Assembly (NCBI RefSeq): GCF_014323705.1
Contig: NZ_JABVEC010000017.1
Coordinates: 62,001 to 126,000, forward strand
Direction of reading: 5' to 3'
Length of the DNA stretch: 64,000 nt
Source of the DNA: Actinomadura alba
GTDB taxonomy: Bacteria; Actinomycetota; Actinomycetes; Streptosporangiales; Streptosporangiaceae
In this document: one piece after another, positions 6,450-15,741 of the stretch
Layout of the letters: the number at the start of each line of letters is the position of its first letter
Position numbering within the stretch: the stretch's first letter is position 1
The notes under the pieces: generated by a model
Told to the model about the DNA's origin: nothing
Databases searched by the model: none
What the model saw: the letters and a program-made list of their open reading frames with translations, nothing else
Translations under genes and position numbers: made by a program

Positions 6450-7613
6450 TCAGTTCTGGACGACGGCGCCGCTGCCGAGCAGCTCGTCCACATCGGTGAA
6501 GCCGAGCTCGGTGAGCACCTCGCGGGTGTGCGCGCCGCTCGTCGCAGGCGGGCCGCCGATCGCCCCGGGCGTGCGCGAGAAGCGCGGCGCCGGTGCGGGC
6601 TGCGGCGTGCCGTCGGCGCCCGGTACGAACACCCCCCGCTCGGTGTTGTACGGGTGCTCGGTGGCCTCGCGCAGCGACAGTACGGGGGCCACACAGCCGT
6701 CGCCGGGCAGGAAGATCTCGGCCCACTCGTCCCGGGTCCTGGCCTTGAACGCGGTGGCGAACCGCTCGCGCAGCTCCGGCCAGCGGCCGGCCTCGTACTG
6801 CGCGGGCAGGTCCGGCTCGTCGGCGATGCCGAGCAGCCGGACGAACTCGGCGTAGAACTGCGGCTCTATCGCGCCCACCGCCATGTGCCGTCCGTCGGCG
6901 GTCTCGTACACGTCGTACCAGGGCGCCCCGGTGTCGAGCATGTTCACGCCGCGCCGGTCCTGCCAGGCGCCGGCGGCGAGGAAGGCGTGGATGAACGTGG
7001 ACAGGTGGGAGGTGCCGTCGACGATCGCGGCGTCGACGACCTGCCCCCTGCCGCTGCTCTTGGCCTCCAGCAGCGCGGCGAGCACGCCCACGACGAGGTA
7101 CATGCTGCCGCCGGCGAAGTCGCCGAGCAGGTTCATCGGCACCTGGGGCGGTCCGCCTGCGCGGCCGATGGCGTGGAGGGCACCCGTGACCGCGATGTAG
7201 CCGATGTCGTGCCCGGCGCTCTGGGCGAGGGGCCCCTGCTGCCCCCAGCCGGTCATCCGGCCGTAGACCAGCGCGGGGTTGCGGGCCAGGCAGTCGTCCG
7301 GCCCGAGGCCGAGCCGCTCGGTGACACCGGGGCGGAAGCCCTCGATGAGAGCGTCGGCCCGCTCGACCATCCGCAGCACGACGTCCCGGCCGCGGTCGTC
7401 CTTGAGGTCGACGGCCACAGAGCGCTTGCCCCGGTTGGTCAGGTCCTTGGCCGGATCCGGAAAGGCCGGGCGGCCGCCGGGCCGGTCCACCCGGATGACC
7501 TCGGCGCCGAGGTCGGCGAGCAGCATGGCGGCGAAGGGGGCCGGCCCGATGCCCGCCAGCTCGATGACGCGGACCCCGGACAGCGGCCCGGCCCCGCTGG
7601 ACGCCTCGCCCAT
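6450..7613 (-). CDS. CaiB/BaiF-family CoA-transferase
   Basis: A 387-aa class III CoA-transferase or alpha-methylacyl-CoA racemase-like protein. The N-terminus PLSGVRVIELAGIGPAPFAA, then LLADLGAEVIRVDRPGG and KRSVAVDLKD, is diagnostic. The catalytic Asp sits in LLGDFAGGSM (near residue 165). GSG-type and C-terminal HTREVLTELGF segments complete the family pattern. ATG 7613 has AAGGG about 7 nt upstream; a TTG at 7616 is the alternative. It is first in an operon with the acyl-CoA dehydrogenase, so it likely activates or epimerises the acid that enzyme oxidises. Confidence 0.9.
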   Translation of the reverse strand: MGEASSGAGPLSGVRVIELAGIGPAPFAAMLLADLGAEVIRVDRPGGRPAFPDPAKDLTNRGKRSVAVDLKDDRGRDVVLRMVERADALIEGFRPGVTERLGLGPDDCLARNPALVYGRMTGWGQQGPLAQSAGHDIGYIAVTGALHAIGRAGGPPQVPMNLLGDFAGGSMYLVVGVLAALLEAKSSGRGQVVDAAIVDGTSHLSTFIHAFLAAGAWQDRRGVNMLDTGAPWYDVYETADGRHMAVGAIEPQFYAEFVRLLGIADEPDLPAQYEAGRWPELRERFATAFKARTRDEWAEIFLPGDGCVAPVLSLREATEHPYNTERGVFVPGADGTPQPAPAPRFSRTPGAIGGPPATSGAHTREVLTELGFTDVDELLGSGAVVQN

Positions 7614-7804
7614 CAAGGATCCCTTCGTCGCATTCGTCGCATCGGCAGAATCTCATTCGGTTCCAGTTTGCACGATCACCATAAGTGTTCGCTGATCGAC
7701 CCTCTCGAGACGATACGGGCACCGGCGCGACGGCGGTCAAGTGGCCGGCTCGACAAAGGCCCGCGACAGCGACCGCTGCGGGGTCGCCGCCACACCGAGC
7801 ACTA

Positions 7805-7855
7805 TTGAGCGATCGCTCAAACTTGTCTATGCTCCCGTTTTAAGCGATCGCTCAA
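7805..7855. promoter_or_regulatory. promoter with twin TetR-type operators
   Basis: Two near-identical 16-bp palindromes, TTGAGCGATCGCTCAA (7805-7820, perfect) and TTAAGCGATCGCTCAA (7840-7855, one change), have centres 35 bp apart. A consensus-like promoter fits between them: -35 TTGAGC at 7805-7810, 17-bp spacer, -10 TATGCT at 7828-7833. One operator therefore covers the -35 element and the other the transcription start. Such A/T-capped GATC palindromes are typical of TetR regulators, and a TetR gene closes the operon that starts here. Confidence 0.75.
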
Positions 7856-7876
7856 GACGATGGGAGAGTGCCGCCG

Positions 7877-8596
7877 ATGCCGAGGAAGCGTCGTGACCGG
7901 GGCATCTATGTCGAGACGCTGATCCGCACTGACCTCGCGGAGCTGTGGGACCGGACGCAGCTTCCCGCATCGCATCAGCGCTGGGATCTGCGGTTCCACG
8001 AGATCGTCTATGCGCCCTGCGCGGCCGACGGAGCGCAGCAGTTCCGCTACTCCGTCCGGCCGCTGCCCGGCCTCGTGATCGGCGGCTACGGCCGCACCAT
8101 CGGTGAGCGTCACCGCCCGGACGGCACCCACACCTCCGCCCTCCGGTTCGGCTCGTCGCATCGGCTTGCGCTGATCGGTTCCGGCTCGGGTTACTGGCGT
8201 TACGTCCCCGGCAAGGCGGGGATCCGGTTCCTGACCGGCTACGACTACCAGCCCGGCTGGGGCCGTCTCGGCACGGCGGCCGATCTGTTCTTCCGTCCGC
8301 TCCTGGGCTGGGCCACGGCCTGGTCCTTCGACCGGCTCCGCCTCTGGCTGGAGACCGGCCGTACCCCTGAGCGGGCGCTCCGCCAGGCCGTCCTGGAACT
8401 GCTCGGCCGGATCGCCGTTCCCGGCGCGGCGCTGGTGTGTACCTCCCCTCCCAGCGTCACCGTGGCGGTCACCATCGCCGCGCTCCTGCTGCCCCCGCTG
8501 CCCGGCACCCCCGCGGCCCGCCGGTGCCTGCGCCGCCCACCCGGGGGCCGGGCGGCGCGGGCGCCGGCCACCCTCTCCCGATTGGAGTCCCCATGA
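7877..8596 (+). CDS. SRPBCC-like (polyketide cyclase-fold) protein
   Basis: A 239-aa protein. The N-terminal 165 residues (from RGIYVETLIRTDLAELWDRT through WDLRFHEIVY to FDRLRLWLETG) resemble the START/SRPBCC fold used to bind lipids or hydrophobic ligands. TADLFFRPLLGWATAWSFDR matches proteins encoded next to DUF4166. The C-terminal ~60 residues hold a hydrophobic stretch (VTVAVTIAALLLPPLPG) and then an Arg/Pro tail, so membrane association is possible. ATG 7877 has GGGAG 10 nt upstream; a GTG at 7868 is too close to it. It is first of three genes and overlaps the DUF4166 gene by ATGA. Confidence 0.6.
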   Translation: MPRKRRDRGIYVETLIRTDLAELWDRTQLPASHQRWDLRFHEIVYAPCAADGAQQFRYSVRPLPGLVIGGYGRTIGERHRPDGTHTSALRFGSSHRLALIGSGSGYWRYVPGKAGIRFLTGYDYQPGWGRLGTAADLFFRPLLGWATAWSFDRLRLWLETGRTPERALRQAVLELLGRIAVPGAALVCTSPPSVTVAVTIAALLLPPLPGTPAARRCLRRPPGGRAARAPATLSRLESP

Positions 8597-9267
8597 ACTC
8601 GATCTTCCAGCGCGCCCTTGGCCGCGACTTCGGCCGCCTCCACCCCGAGTTGCGGCGGCGCCTCGGCGTCGGCGTCGCAGGAGGACAGGCGTGCATCGGC
8701 AACGGCGTCATGGACCGCGTCTGGCACGGCGCCCCATTCACGCGCCCGTTTCTGGCCCTGGGCAGCCGCCGCAACATCCTCGTCCCCGAGACCGGCCGTG
8801 CAGTCCCCTTCGTCATCGAGAACTACCCCTATATCGACTCCCATGGCCGCGAGACGGTCACCTTCGTCCGCACGTTCCAGCTGCCGAGGCGGCCACGGCG
8901 CTTCGACGCCACGATGATCTACAATTCCGCTCGCGGCTGTGTGGTCGACTACCTGGGGACCCATCAGCACCTCGCGACCGACCTGTTGTTCGAGGTCGAT
9001 GAGCGAGGTGGCCTCGTCATCCGCTCCGGTGAGTACCGGTTCCGCGAGGGGCCGCTCGCCTTCCGTGTGCCCGACCTCGTCACCGGGGCGGCCACCGTCC
9101 GCGAGTCCTTCGACGATGAGATCGGGCGGTTCCGGATCGACGTCCGCGTCGTCAACCACCGCTGCGGCCCGCTGTTCGGCTACCACGGCACCTTCACGAC
9201 GCGATATGTCCCCGCGAGCGGCGTACCCACTACCGTGAAGCCGCGACGCGAACAGGCGCGCCGCTGA
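8593..9267 (+). CDS. DUF4166 domain protein
   Basis: A 224-aa protein: FQRALGRDFGRLHPELRRRL, VWHGAPFTRPFLALGSRRNI and later RRFDATMIYNSARGCVVDYL-type sequence. This is the order seen in the DUF4166 family, which has no defined biochemistry and is often found beside SRPBCC or NAD-binding proteins. It starts at ATG 8593 with GGAG upstream, and its start overlaps the previous stop (ATGA), so the two proteins are likely made in equal amounts and may act together. It is the second gene of the TetR-controlled operon. Confidence 0.75.
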   Translation: MNSIFQRALGRDFGRLHPELRRRLGVGVAGGQACIGNGVMDRVWHGAPFTRPFLALGSRRNILVPETGRAVPFVIENYPYIDSHGRETVTFVRTFQLPRRPRRFDATMIYNSARGCVVDYLGTHQHLATDLLFEVDERGGLVIRSGEYRFREGPLAFRVPDLVTGAATVRESFDDEIGRFRIDVRVVNHRCGPLFGYHGTFTTRYVPASGVPTTVKPRREQARR

Positions 9268-9287
9268 ACGTCTGCGGAGGGACAGCG

Positions 9288-9923
9288 ATGGCCGGCGACA
9301 CCCGGGCCAAACTGCTCGAGGGAACCCTGGAGACGCTGCGGACGCAGGGCATCGCCGGAGCCTCGGCCCGCTCCATCGCCACGGCCGCAGGGGTGAACCA
9401 GGCGCTGGTCTTCTATCACTTCGGCAGCGTCGACGAACTGCTGGCGGCGGCGCTCCGGCACGGCGCCGAGGAGCGGGTCGCGCTCTACCGAGCGCGTTTC
9501 GGCTCCATCACCTCGCTACGTGAGCTGCTCGATCTCGGCCGATCGCTGCACACGGACGAGCGCGCGGCCGGCAACCTCACCGTGCTCGCCCAGATGCTGG
9601 CCGGCGGGCAGACCGACGCGCGGCTCGCCCCGGCCACCGCCGCCGGGCTCGGCCTGTGGATCGCGGAGATCGAAGCGGTACTCGACCGCGTCCTCCCCAG
9701 CACCCCGCTCGCCGGCTTCGTGGACGTCGGCGGACTCGCGCGGGCCGTCGCCGCTGCCTTTGTCGGCCTCGAACTCTACGAGGGTGTGGACCAGGACGGG
9801 GCGGCACGCGCGATGGACGCCCTGGAACAGCTCATCACCCTGGTATCGGTGCTCGAGGACATTGGGCCGGTGGCCCGCCGGACGATCAAAGGCCGCATCC
9901 GCAAGGCCACGAGGTCCGCCTAG
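9288..9923 (+). CDS. TetR-family transcriptional regulator
   Basis: A 211-aa repressor. Residues 4-50 are the TetR helix-turn-helix: KLLEGTLETLRTQGIAGASA, RSIATAAGVNQALVFYHFGS (recognition helix included), VDELLAAAL. The ligand-binding domain is all-helical and has no recognisable specificity. GGAGG lies 8 nt before ATG 9288. As last gene of the operon it can repress its own promoter through the twin palindromes at 7805-7855, so its ligand is probably a substrate or product of the two upstream proteins. Its stop overlaps the convergent gene's stop (CTAG). Confidence 0.88.
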   Translation: MAGDTRAKLLEGTLETLRTQGIAGASARSIATAAGVNQALVFYHFGSVDELLAAALRHGAEERVALYRARFGSITSLRELLDLGRSLHTDERAAGNLTVLAQMLAGGQTDARLAPATAAGLGLWIAEIEAVLDRVLPSTPLAGFVDVGGLARAVAAAFVGLELYEGVDQDGAARAMDALEQLITLVSVLEDIGPVARRTIKGRIRKATRSA

Positions 9924-11473
9924 GACGTTTTCTTCCCTGGCCGGGCGGTGAGGATCACGGGTTTCCCTGGCGGGTGCTCCGCACGGCTGCCCTTCATCAC
10001 GAGGAGCCCGTCCTTGATCTTCGGCTTGCCGTCGGGTCCGACGGCGTGCGGGGTGAGTTCCCGGCTGGCCGCCGCCACGTAGTACCACCGCTTGTCGGAA
10101 CGCCGCCAGGTACCGCTCACCGCCCCGTCGGGCTGGTGCCCGCAGTCGCCCGTCGCGTACTCCTTCGTACGTCCCGTCATGAGCGTGCCGTACGCGGTCG
10201 AACCGCCGTCCGGGAACGTGTAGCGGGTGCAGATCCAGTGACCGCGGGTGCCCCCGGGCAACTTTCCCGTCCAGAACTCCCAGGCCGTCGCCGACGCCGC
10301 GGGACGCGCGGGACGGGGAACGGCACAGGCCAGCCGCTCCCACAGCCGCACCCCCGGGGCGGCCGACCCGGCCGTGCCGGAGCGGGTCCGGTAAGCGATC
10401 TCGGTGAGGGCCGGTCCGCCGAGGTCCGCGACCGTCAGGGTGCCGCCCGGCTGCAGCAACCGCAGAAGCGGTCCGCGGCCGCAGGTGGCGTCGACCCGCA
10501 CGGGCTCGGTCACCCCCTCGCGAACGGTCACCCGCTCGCTCGAGTCGGCGTGCGAGACGCGGGCGATCCACGGCGGAAGCAGATATCGGCCCGCCCCGAG
10601 CGCGAGGGGGCCGGCGGCGTCGCCGACCGAGGACACCTCGAGCACACCGTGAGCGTCGGTGTAGCGGCCGAGCCGGTCGCCGTCCCGGAGCAGCGCCACG
10701 TTCGTGCCACCCGCCCGTCCGGCGAACAGCAGCTGAGGATCGCGCCGGTCCCCCACCTGCCGCGTCCACGCGGCGAGCGCCCGGTCGACCAGTGCCGTGT
10801 CGCGCACCAGGTCGCCGCGCGCCGGCCACACCGCCAGGCCCCGGCTCCCCAGCGTCCAGTCGGCCGCACCGGCCGTCGTCACCCGCAGGCGGCGCGTCAC
10901 GTCGGGCCGCGCCGGCGGGTCGGACCGAGTGATCATGAATCCGGTCACCAGGACGAGGGTCAGCGCGGTCGCGGCGGCGACCGGCAGACGGGACCGCCGG
11001 CGTACGGCCGGGCCGAGGATCGGGTCCAGGCTCGGCGGGGCCACGTCGGGCACCTCGTCGGCGGCCTCCAGCGCGGCGCGGGCGTCCCGTACCCCCGCCT
11101 CGACCAGCTGGTCGCGCACCGTGTGCCGGGGCAGCGACTCGACCCGCGTCAGCACATACGCGGCCCGGGCCGCCGGGTCCAGCCGCGCGAGCGCGACGGT
11201 GAGCGCGGGATCGGGCAGCCGGGCGGGAAGCGCGCGCAGCCACGGGCCCAGCATGAACCGCAGCCGCCACGAGGGCAGGATGGCGCGTCGCAGCACCCGG
11301 GTCCGCGCACGCGCGTAGGCCCGCCCGGGATTGCGGCCGGGCCGGCGCGGCAGGCTCTCGTCGACGATCCGCCGGGCGATCGCCAGCCGATAGATCCGCC
11401 TGCGCCGCCCGGGCAGCACCAGATACGCCAGCCGAACGAGCTCCCGGTAATGGCTGTCGACGTCTTCCGGCAT
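9920..11473 (-). CDS. membrane-anchored protein with sigma-factor-like N-terminus
   Basis: A 517-aa protein in three parts. Residues 1-140 look like a degenerate ECF sigma factor: EDVDSHYRELVRLAYLVLPG resembles region 2, and LDPAARAAYVLTRVESLPRH with a following Ala-rich helix resembles region 4. A single membrane helix follows at about 168-188 (LPVAAATALTLVLVTGFMI). The remaining ~330 residues are extracytoplasmic with four Cys (TCGRG, RLACAVP, WICTRYTF, GDCGHQ), perhaps two disulfides. ATG 11473 is preferred over 11494 because GAGGAG lies 7 nt upstream. It is divergent from the Ser/Thr kinase gene. A signal-transducing role is likely but unproven. Confidence 0.6.
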   Translation of the reverse strand: MPEDVDSHYRELVRLAYLVLPGRRRRIYRLAIARRIVDESLPRRPGRNPGRAYARARTRVLRRAILPSWRLRFMLGPWLRALPARLPDPALTVALARLDPAARAAYVLTRVESLPRHTVRDQLVEAGVRDARAALEAADEVPDVAPPSLDPILGPAVRRRSRLPVAAATALTLVLVTGFMITRSDPPARPDVTRRLRVTTAGAADWTLGSRGLAVWPARGDLVRDTALVDRALAAWTRQVGDRRDPQLLFAGRAGGTNVALLRDGDRLGRYTDAHGVLEVSSVGDAAGPLALGAGRYLLPPWIARVSHADSSERVTVREGVTEPVRVDATCGRGPLLRLLQPGGTLTVADLGGPALTEIAYRTRSGTAGSAAPGVRLWERLACAVPRPARPAASATAWEFWTGKLPGGTRGHWICTRYTFPDGGSTAYGTLMTGRTKEYATGDCGHQPDGAVSGTWRRSDKRWYYVAAASRELTPHAVGPDGKPKIKDGLLVMKGSRAEHPPGKPVILTARPGKKTS

Positions 11474-11736
11474 GGCCGAACTCCTCTGCCCCACGGGTCT
11501 GCACCACGGATCTGCACACGGACTGCCTGCGCGCAGAGGCTAGGAAGCACCGGAGATCGCCCTCGCCGACTTGAACCAACCATTACGAGTCAGCGGCGGT
11601 CCGGCAGCGAAGCGCTGGACAGCCACGCCCGGATCGCCCCCGTATTACCCTGGATCCGCACGGGGCGCGGCAGGGAACCGTACAGGGCCGCCTTCCGTCC
11701 CACCCCCGAAGGCCCCGCCCGATCGAGAAGGACGAC

Positions 11737-13557
11737 ATGACCGAGGACGTCCCTGGTTACCGGGTGCTGAAGCGGGTCGGGGAGGGCGGATTCAGCGTCG
11801 TCTATCTCGCCTACCAGGAGCGACTGGACCGCCAGGTCGCGTTGAAGGTGCTGTCGGTCGATGCGATCGACCAGGCGTCGATGAACCGGTTCCAGCGGGA
11901 ATGCAAGATCACCGGCCGGCTCACCGGCCACCCCAACGTCGTGACGGTCCTGGACAACGGCACGACCAGGTCCGGCCGCCCGTACATCGCGATGGAGTAC
12001 TTCGAGCACGGCTCGCTCTCCGACCGGCTGGACCGGGAGGGGCCGCTGCCGGTCGCCGAGGTGCTGCGCATCGGGGTCAAGATGGCCGGCGCGCTCGCCG
12101 CGACCCATGAGACCGACGTCCTGCACCGCGACGTCAAACCGCAGAACATCCTGGTCTCGCGGTACGGCGAGCCTGCGCTGGCCGACTTCGGAGTGGCCCG
12201 GCTGGTCGACTCACTCGACTCCACGCACACCAACGCGTTCACGCCGCACCACGCCGCGCCCGAGATCCTCGAGGGCAGGGCGCCCGGGGTCGCCTCCGAC
12301 ATCTACTCGCTGGGCTCGAGCCTCTACCAGCTGCTCGCCGGGAAGCCCGCGTTCAAGGGGCCGCACGGCGAGGGCCTCGCCACGCTCATCGTGCGCATCC
12401 TCGGCGACCCACCCCCGCCCATCACCCGCGACGGCCTCCCGCAGCCGGTGTTCGACGTCATCGACACGGCCATGGCCAAGCTCCCGGAGAACCGGTTCCA
12501 GAGCGCGGTCGCCTTCGCCCAGCGGATCCAGCAGGTGCAGACCGAGCTCGGGCTGCCCGTCACCGAGCTGCCTTACGTCGGTGCACCCGCGGCGGCACCG
12601 GCCGCGACGCCCGCCGTCTCAGGCGTCCCCGCCGACGGGTTCTCGACGCCCACGCACGACCCGTGGATGCCCGCCCGGCCGGGGCACGAGGCCTTCGTCC
12701 CCTCCCCCGAGCCGGCCCGGCCACCGGCGGCCGCACCCGCGCCGACGCCCGCGGACGCCGACGCCACCGGGGCGACCTACCGGATCCCGGCCAACGGCAC
12801 CCCGCACGGCACGACCGGACCCTCGTCCACGACGCCTCCGCCCCAGGCCCCCGCGGCCCAGGCGGCCGCACCCGTTCCGGCATCGGCGTGGGCGCCCGCC
12901 CCGCAGTACGGGTCCCATCCCGGCGGCGCCGACCTCTATCAGCAGATGCCCTCGGCGCCTCAGGCCCCGGCACAAAGTCACTCGCATGCCCTGTCACAGG
13001 CGCCCTCACCGGCACCCTCACCGGCCATGGCGCCGGTTCCGGCCCCGAGTCCCCCGGACGGGCCGAGCCGTGGCCTGTTGGTCGCTGGCGCGATCGCGCT
13101 CACCGGGGGCCTGGCCATCGGCGTCACCGGCATCGCGATCTACGCCGGAGGCTCCGGGGGAGATCCGCGGCCGACGTCCTCGACGGATTCGTCATCGTCC
13201 GCGCCCGTGAGCCCGCCCGACGGCGGAGGGCAGGTCCCGCCCCCGACGACCGCGCCGCGGCTCACCGCACAGCAGATCAGGGCGGCCGCCCCGCGCGGCC
13301 TGCAGATCGTGCCGGTCGGCAACTCGGCACGCCTCGCGTGGACCCTGCCGCCGAACGCCCGCAGGCTGCCCATCATCATCCAGCGGGCTCCGGCGGGGAC
13401 ACAGCCGGTGACCTCGGCGGGCACCGGTGCGATGACCGCCACCGTCACGGGACTGCAGGCGCGTACGCGCTACTGCTTCCGGGTCGGGGCGCTCCTGGTC
13501 CCCGGTACCCCGCCCACCATCGGGTGGTCGGCCTACCGCTGCGTCACGACCCGCTGA
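11737..13557 (+). CDS. membrane Ser/Thr protein kinase with extracellular fibronectin-like domain
   Basis: A 606-aa Hanks-type kinase. The kinase domain spans residues 8-270: P-loop GEGGFSVVY, VALKVL (catalytic Lys), HRDVKPQN catalytic loop, ADFGVAR, an activation loop with several Thr, and APEILEG. A Pro/Ala-rich linker (about 280-440) leads to one membrane helix near 446-468. An extracellular domain (about 515-606) reads like a fibronectin type III module: ARLAWTLPP, VTGLQARTRYCFRVG. It lacks PASTA repeats. The gene sits among envelope genes and converges on a second FN3-bearing membrane protein, so the two may sense or bind the same wall ligand. Confidence 0.9.
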   Translation: MTEDVPGYRVLKRVGEGGFSVVYLAYQERLDRQVALKVLSVDAIDQASMNRFQRECKITGRLTGHPNVVTVLDNGTTRSGRPYIAMEYFEHGSLSDRLDREGPLPVAEVLRIGVKMAGALAATHETDVLHRDVKPQNILVSRYGEPALADFGVARLVDSLDSTHTNAFTPHHAAPEILEGRAPGVASDIYSLGSSLYQLLAGKPAFKGPHGEGLATLIVRILGDPPPPITRDGLPQPVFDVIDTAMAKLPENRFQSAVAFAQRIQQVQTELGLPVTELPYVGAPAAAPAATPAVSGVPADGFSTPTHDPWMPARPGHEAFVPSPEPARPPAAAPAPTPADADATGATYRIPANGTPHGTTGPSSTTPPPQAPAAQAAAPVPASAWAPAPQYGSHPGGADLYQQMPSAPQAPAQSHSHALSQAPSPAPSPAMAPVPAPSPPDGPSRGLLVAGAIALTGGLAIGVTGIAIYAGGSGGDPRPTSSTDSSSSAPVSPPDGGGQVPPPTTAPRLTAQQIRAAAPRGLQIVPVGNSARLAWTLPPNARRLPIIIQRAPAGTQPVTSAGTGAMTATVTGLQARTRYCFRVGALLVPGTPPTIGWSAYRCVTTR

Positions 13558-13575
13558 GAGTCCGGACCTCGAGCT

Positions 13576-15669
13576 CTACGCGCACTGCCAGAGGGGCAGC
13601 CCCGCGAACTCATACCAGGGGTCGCGTGGGGTGTCGACCAGGTAGCCGATCATGTAACCGCGCTTCCCGCCGTACTCGACATAGTCGTAGAGCGAGCCCG
13701 CCAAGCCCGGTACGCCGCGGTCGTAGTACTTGCCCATGATCTGGCAGTGCACGATCAGCGTCTTCCCGTTGTCGCGGACGGTACCGACGTCGCCGCTGTC
13801 CTTGTCCGGCCTGACGTACATGTAGGCGTCCGAATTGCCGTTCCTGACGGTGACGTACCGCTGAGCCGGGCCGACGAGGTTCGCGGAGGCCTGCGCCTGC
13901 CGTCCGGATCCGGCGCCGTTCGACGAGGTGACGGTGAAGGTGTACGTCCCGTTCTTTCCGATCTCGCCGAGTGTGACCGAGGCGCCGGTGAGCCCGCTTC
14001 GGCTGCCGGAGACCGGACCGGTCCACGCCACCTGGTAGCTGATGGGCGCACCGGCCCCGCCGGGCGGGGCCGCCCAGGTGACCTGCGCCCCGCCGGAGGT
14101 CGCGGTGGCGCCCACGTTGGTCGGCGCGCCGGGCGGAACACACGGCATCGCCGGGGCGCTCCGCCCGGACACCACCTCGGCGGTCCGCCGCGTGCTGTCC
14201 CGGTAGCGAACGGCCACGCGGAAGACGTACTCCGTTCCGCATCGGCCGCCCTGGACCTGGAAGCTCGGTGTACCGTTCGGCGCCACCTGGCGGGGCGTCA
14301 CCGTCAGGCCGGCGGGGACGTCCTTGAGGACGTATCTGAGGGGGCGTCCGCCCGTCGACGGCTGGAACTCCACCGTCATGAAGCCGTCGCCGCCCGAGGT
14401 GCGGAGATTCGACGGCGCGGTCGGCGCCCCGGGGGGCGGCGGCGCCACCGGGGCACGCGGCAGGGGCGCCGCAGGGCCGTCACCGCCGCCGGGCCCTGCC
14501 ACCCGGGTCGGCAGCGGCGAGCGCGGGCCACCGGGCGCCTTCGGCTCGTACTTGCTGATCCGCTTGACCGCGCCGCCGACGTTGAGCACGAGGGCCCGTT
14601 CGCCGTTGGGATCGTTGGCCCACAGGAGGCCGTTGGAGACGAACACCTCGAGCTCACCGGGGCGCCCGTTGACGGGGACCGGGGGCGGCCAGGAGTTCGT
14701 GGCGGAGTCGTAGACGGCCAGGGTTCCGGCGGTCTGGTCGGGAATGTAGATCTTCGACCCGAGGATCTGCGGCGGGCCGTACCGGTGGTCGGGCATCTGC
14801 AGCGACACGGTGGAGTGCCGCCCGCTGCCGGTGTCGAGCACCACCAGTGATCCGGTCCGCTTGGCCAGCAGCGGCACGAGTTGTCCCTCGGTCCGGGCCG
14901 GGAAGAGTACGCCGCCCCGCCCGGCTCCGCTGACCGTGGACGGCAGCGCCAGCGTGAGCCGGCGGCCCGAGGGCTCCAGCACCAGAGCGGTCGCGGCGGT
15001 GGAGTCGGTGATGACCGGCACGCCCGCGGCGATCGTGATCGCGAGGTCGTTCCCCGGCTTTCCGACCTTGACCGGCGCCGCGCGGGCACCCCCCTGGAAG
15101 GGCACCACCTCACCGGTGGCCGGTACGGGCACCCAGAGCGTTCCGCGCGCGTCGATGGCGGACTGGCCGAGCGGCGGGGTCAGCGTCGTCGCCGCCCCGG
15201 CGGGGGCGAGGCTGATCGGGTCGATCCGCTGCACGGTGCCCTTGGCCGGGTCGACCACGTACGCGACACCGGCCTCGGCGACGACCTGAAGCCCGGCCGC
15301 GGCGTACGTTCCGCTGCTCTTCACCACGCTGAGCTGGGCGGGATCGATGCGGCTGACCACGCCGGTCTGCTGGTCGACGATGAGGATGGTGCTGCCATCC
15401 TGAATGATCTTGATCTGGTGGCCGTGCATCATGGTCGGCATCTTGACCTTGCCGTCCACCTTGCCGGCCATGCCGTTGGCGTGCACGGCGAGGCCGTTGC
15501 GGTTCGAGCTGAGCCAGGCGCCGACGTCGGAGATCTGGTACTTGGCGCTGGCCATGCCGACGCCGAACACGACGGCGGCCACGCAGAGCGCGCCGACGAG
15601 CCCGACGGCCACCTGCGCGGTGAGCCGGTCCCTCCGGAACAGGGCAGCTACGACACCGGTCGCCCGCAC
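13576..15669 (-). CDS. membrane-anchored propeller/fibronectin III/SH3-like protein
   Basis: A 697-aa protein: one membrane helix at about 20-42 (VGLVGALCVAAVVFGVGMAS), then a repeat region (about 60-375) of VVSRIDP, VQRIDPISLAP and VYDSATNSW strands typical of a beta-propeller. Two fibronectin type III domains follow (about 410-505 and 510-605; TYTFTVTSSNGAGSG ends the second). A C-terminal SH3-like domain (about 610-697) has four conserved aromatics. GTG 15669 has GGTGAGG upstream. It most likely faces the cell wall. It lies downstream of the MoxR-DUF58-transglutaminase operon on the same strand and may be read from it. Confidence 0.75.
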   Translation of the reverse strand: MRATGVVAALFRRDRLTAQVAVGLVGALCVAAVVFGVGMASAKYQISDVGAWLSSNRNGLAVHANGMAGKVDGKVKMPTMMHGHQIKIIQDGSTILIVDQQTGVVSRIDPAQLSVVKSSGTYAAAGLQVVAEAGVAYVVDPAKGTVQRIDPISLAPAGAATTLTPPLGQSAIDARGTLWVPVPATGEVVPFQGGARAAPVKVGKPGNDLAITIAAGVPVITDSTAATALVLEPSGRRLTLALPSTVSGAGRGGVLFPARTEGQLVPLLAKRTGSLVVLDTGSGRHSTVSLQMPDHRYGPPQILGSKIYIPDQTAGTLAVYDSATNSWPPPVPVNGRPGELEVFVSNGLLWANDPNGERALVLNVGGAVKRISKYEPKAPGGPRSPLPTRVAGPGGGDGPAAPLPRAPVAPPPPGAPTAPSNLRTSGGDGFMTVEFQPSTGGRPLRYVLKDVPAGLTVTPRQVAPNGTPSFQVQGGRCGTEYVFRVAVRYRDSTRRTAEVVSGRSAPAMPCVPPGAPTNVGATATSGGAQVTWAAPPGGAGAPISYQVAWTGPVSGSRSGLTGASVTLGEIGKNGTYTFTVTSSNGAGSGRQAQASANLVGPAQRYVTVRNGNSDAYMYVRPDKDSGDVGTVRDNGKTLIVHCQIMGKYYDRGVPGLAGSLYDYVEYGGKRGYMIGYLVDTPRDPWYEFAGLPLWQCA

Positions 15670-15741
15670 AACCTCACCCCTCGACGTCTCCCCGACACCC
15701 CCGGCAGAGAAATGTCACCTTAGTGCGATAAAGCCCTTAAA

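Noticed and set aside
4334..6499. 721-codon plus-strand open frame
   Set aside because: It lies antisense to the HAD, MSMEG_6728 and acyl-CoA dehydrogenase genes, which carry clear family motifs. Its product is His/Arg/Gly-rich and low in structure, as expected of the mirror frame of GC-rich codons.
6309..7808. 499-codon plus-strand open frame
   Set aside because: Antisense shadow of the CaiB-type gene; Arg/Gly/Ala-rich with no motif.
9516..11579. 687-codon minus-strand frame overlapping the sigma-like gene
   Set aside because: A frame-shifted shadow: Arg/Gly-rich, runs through the TetR gene, and lacks a ribosome site.
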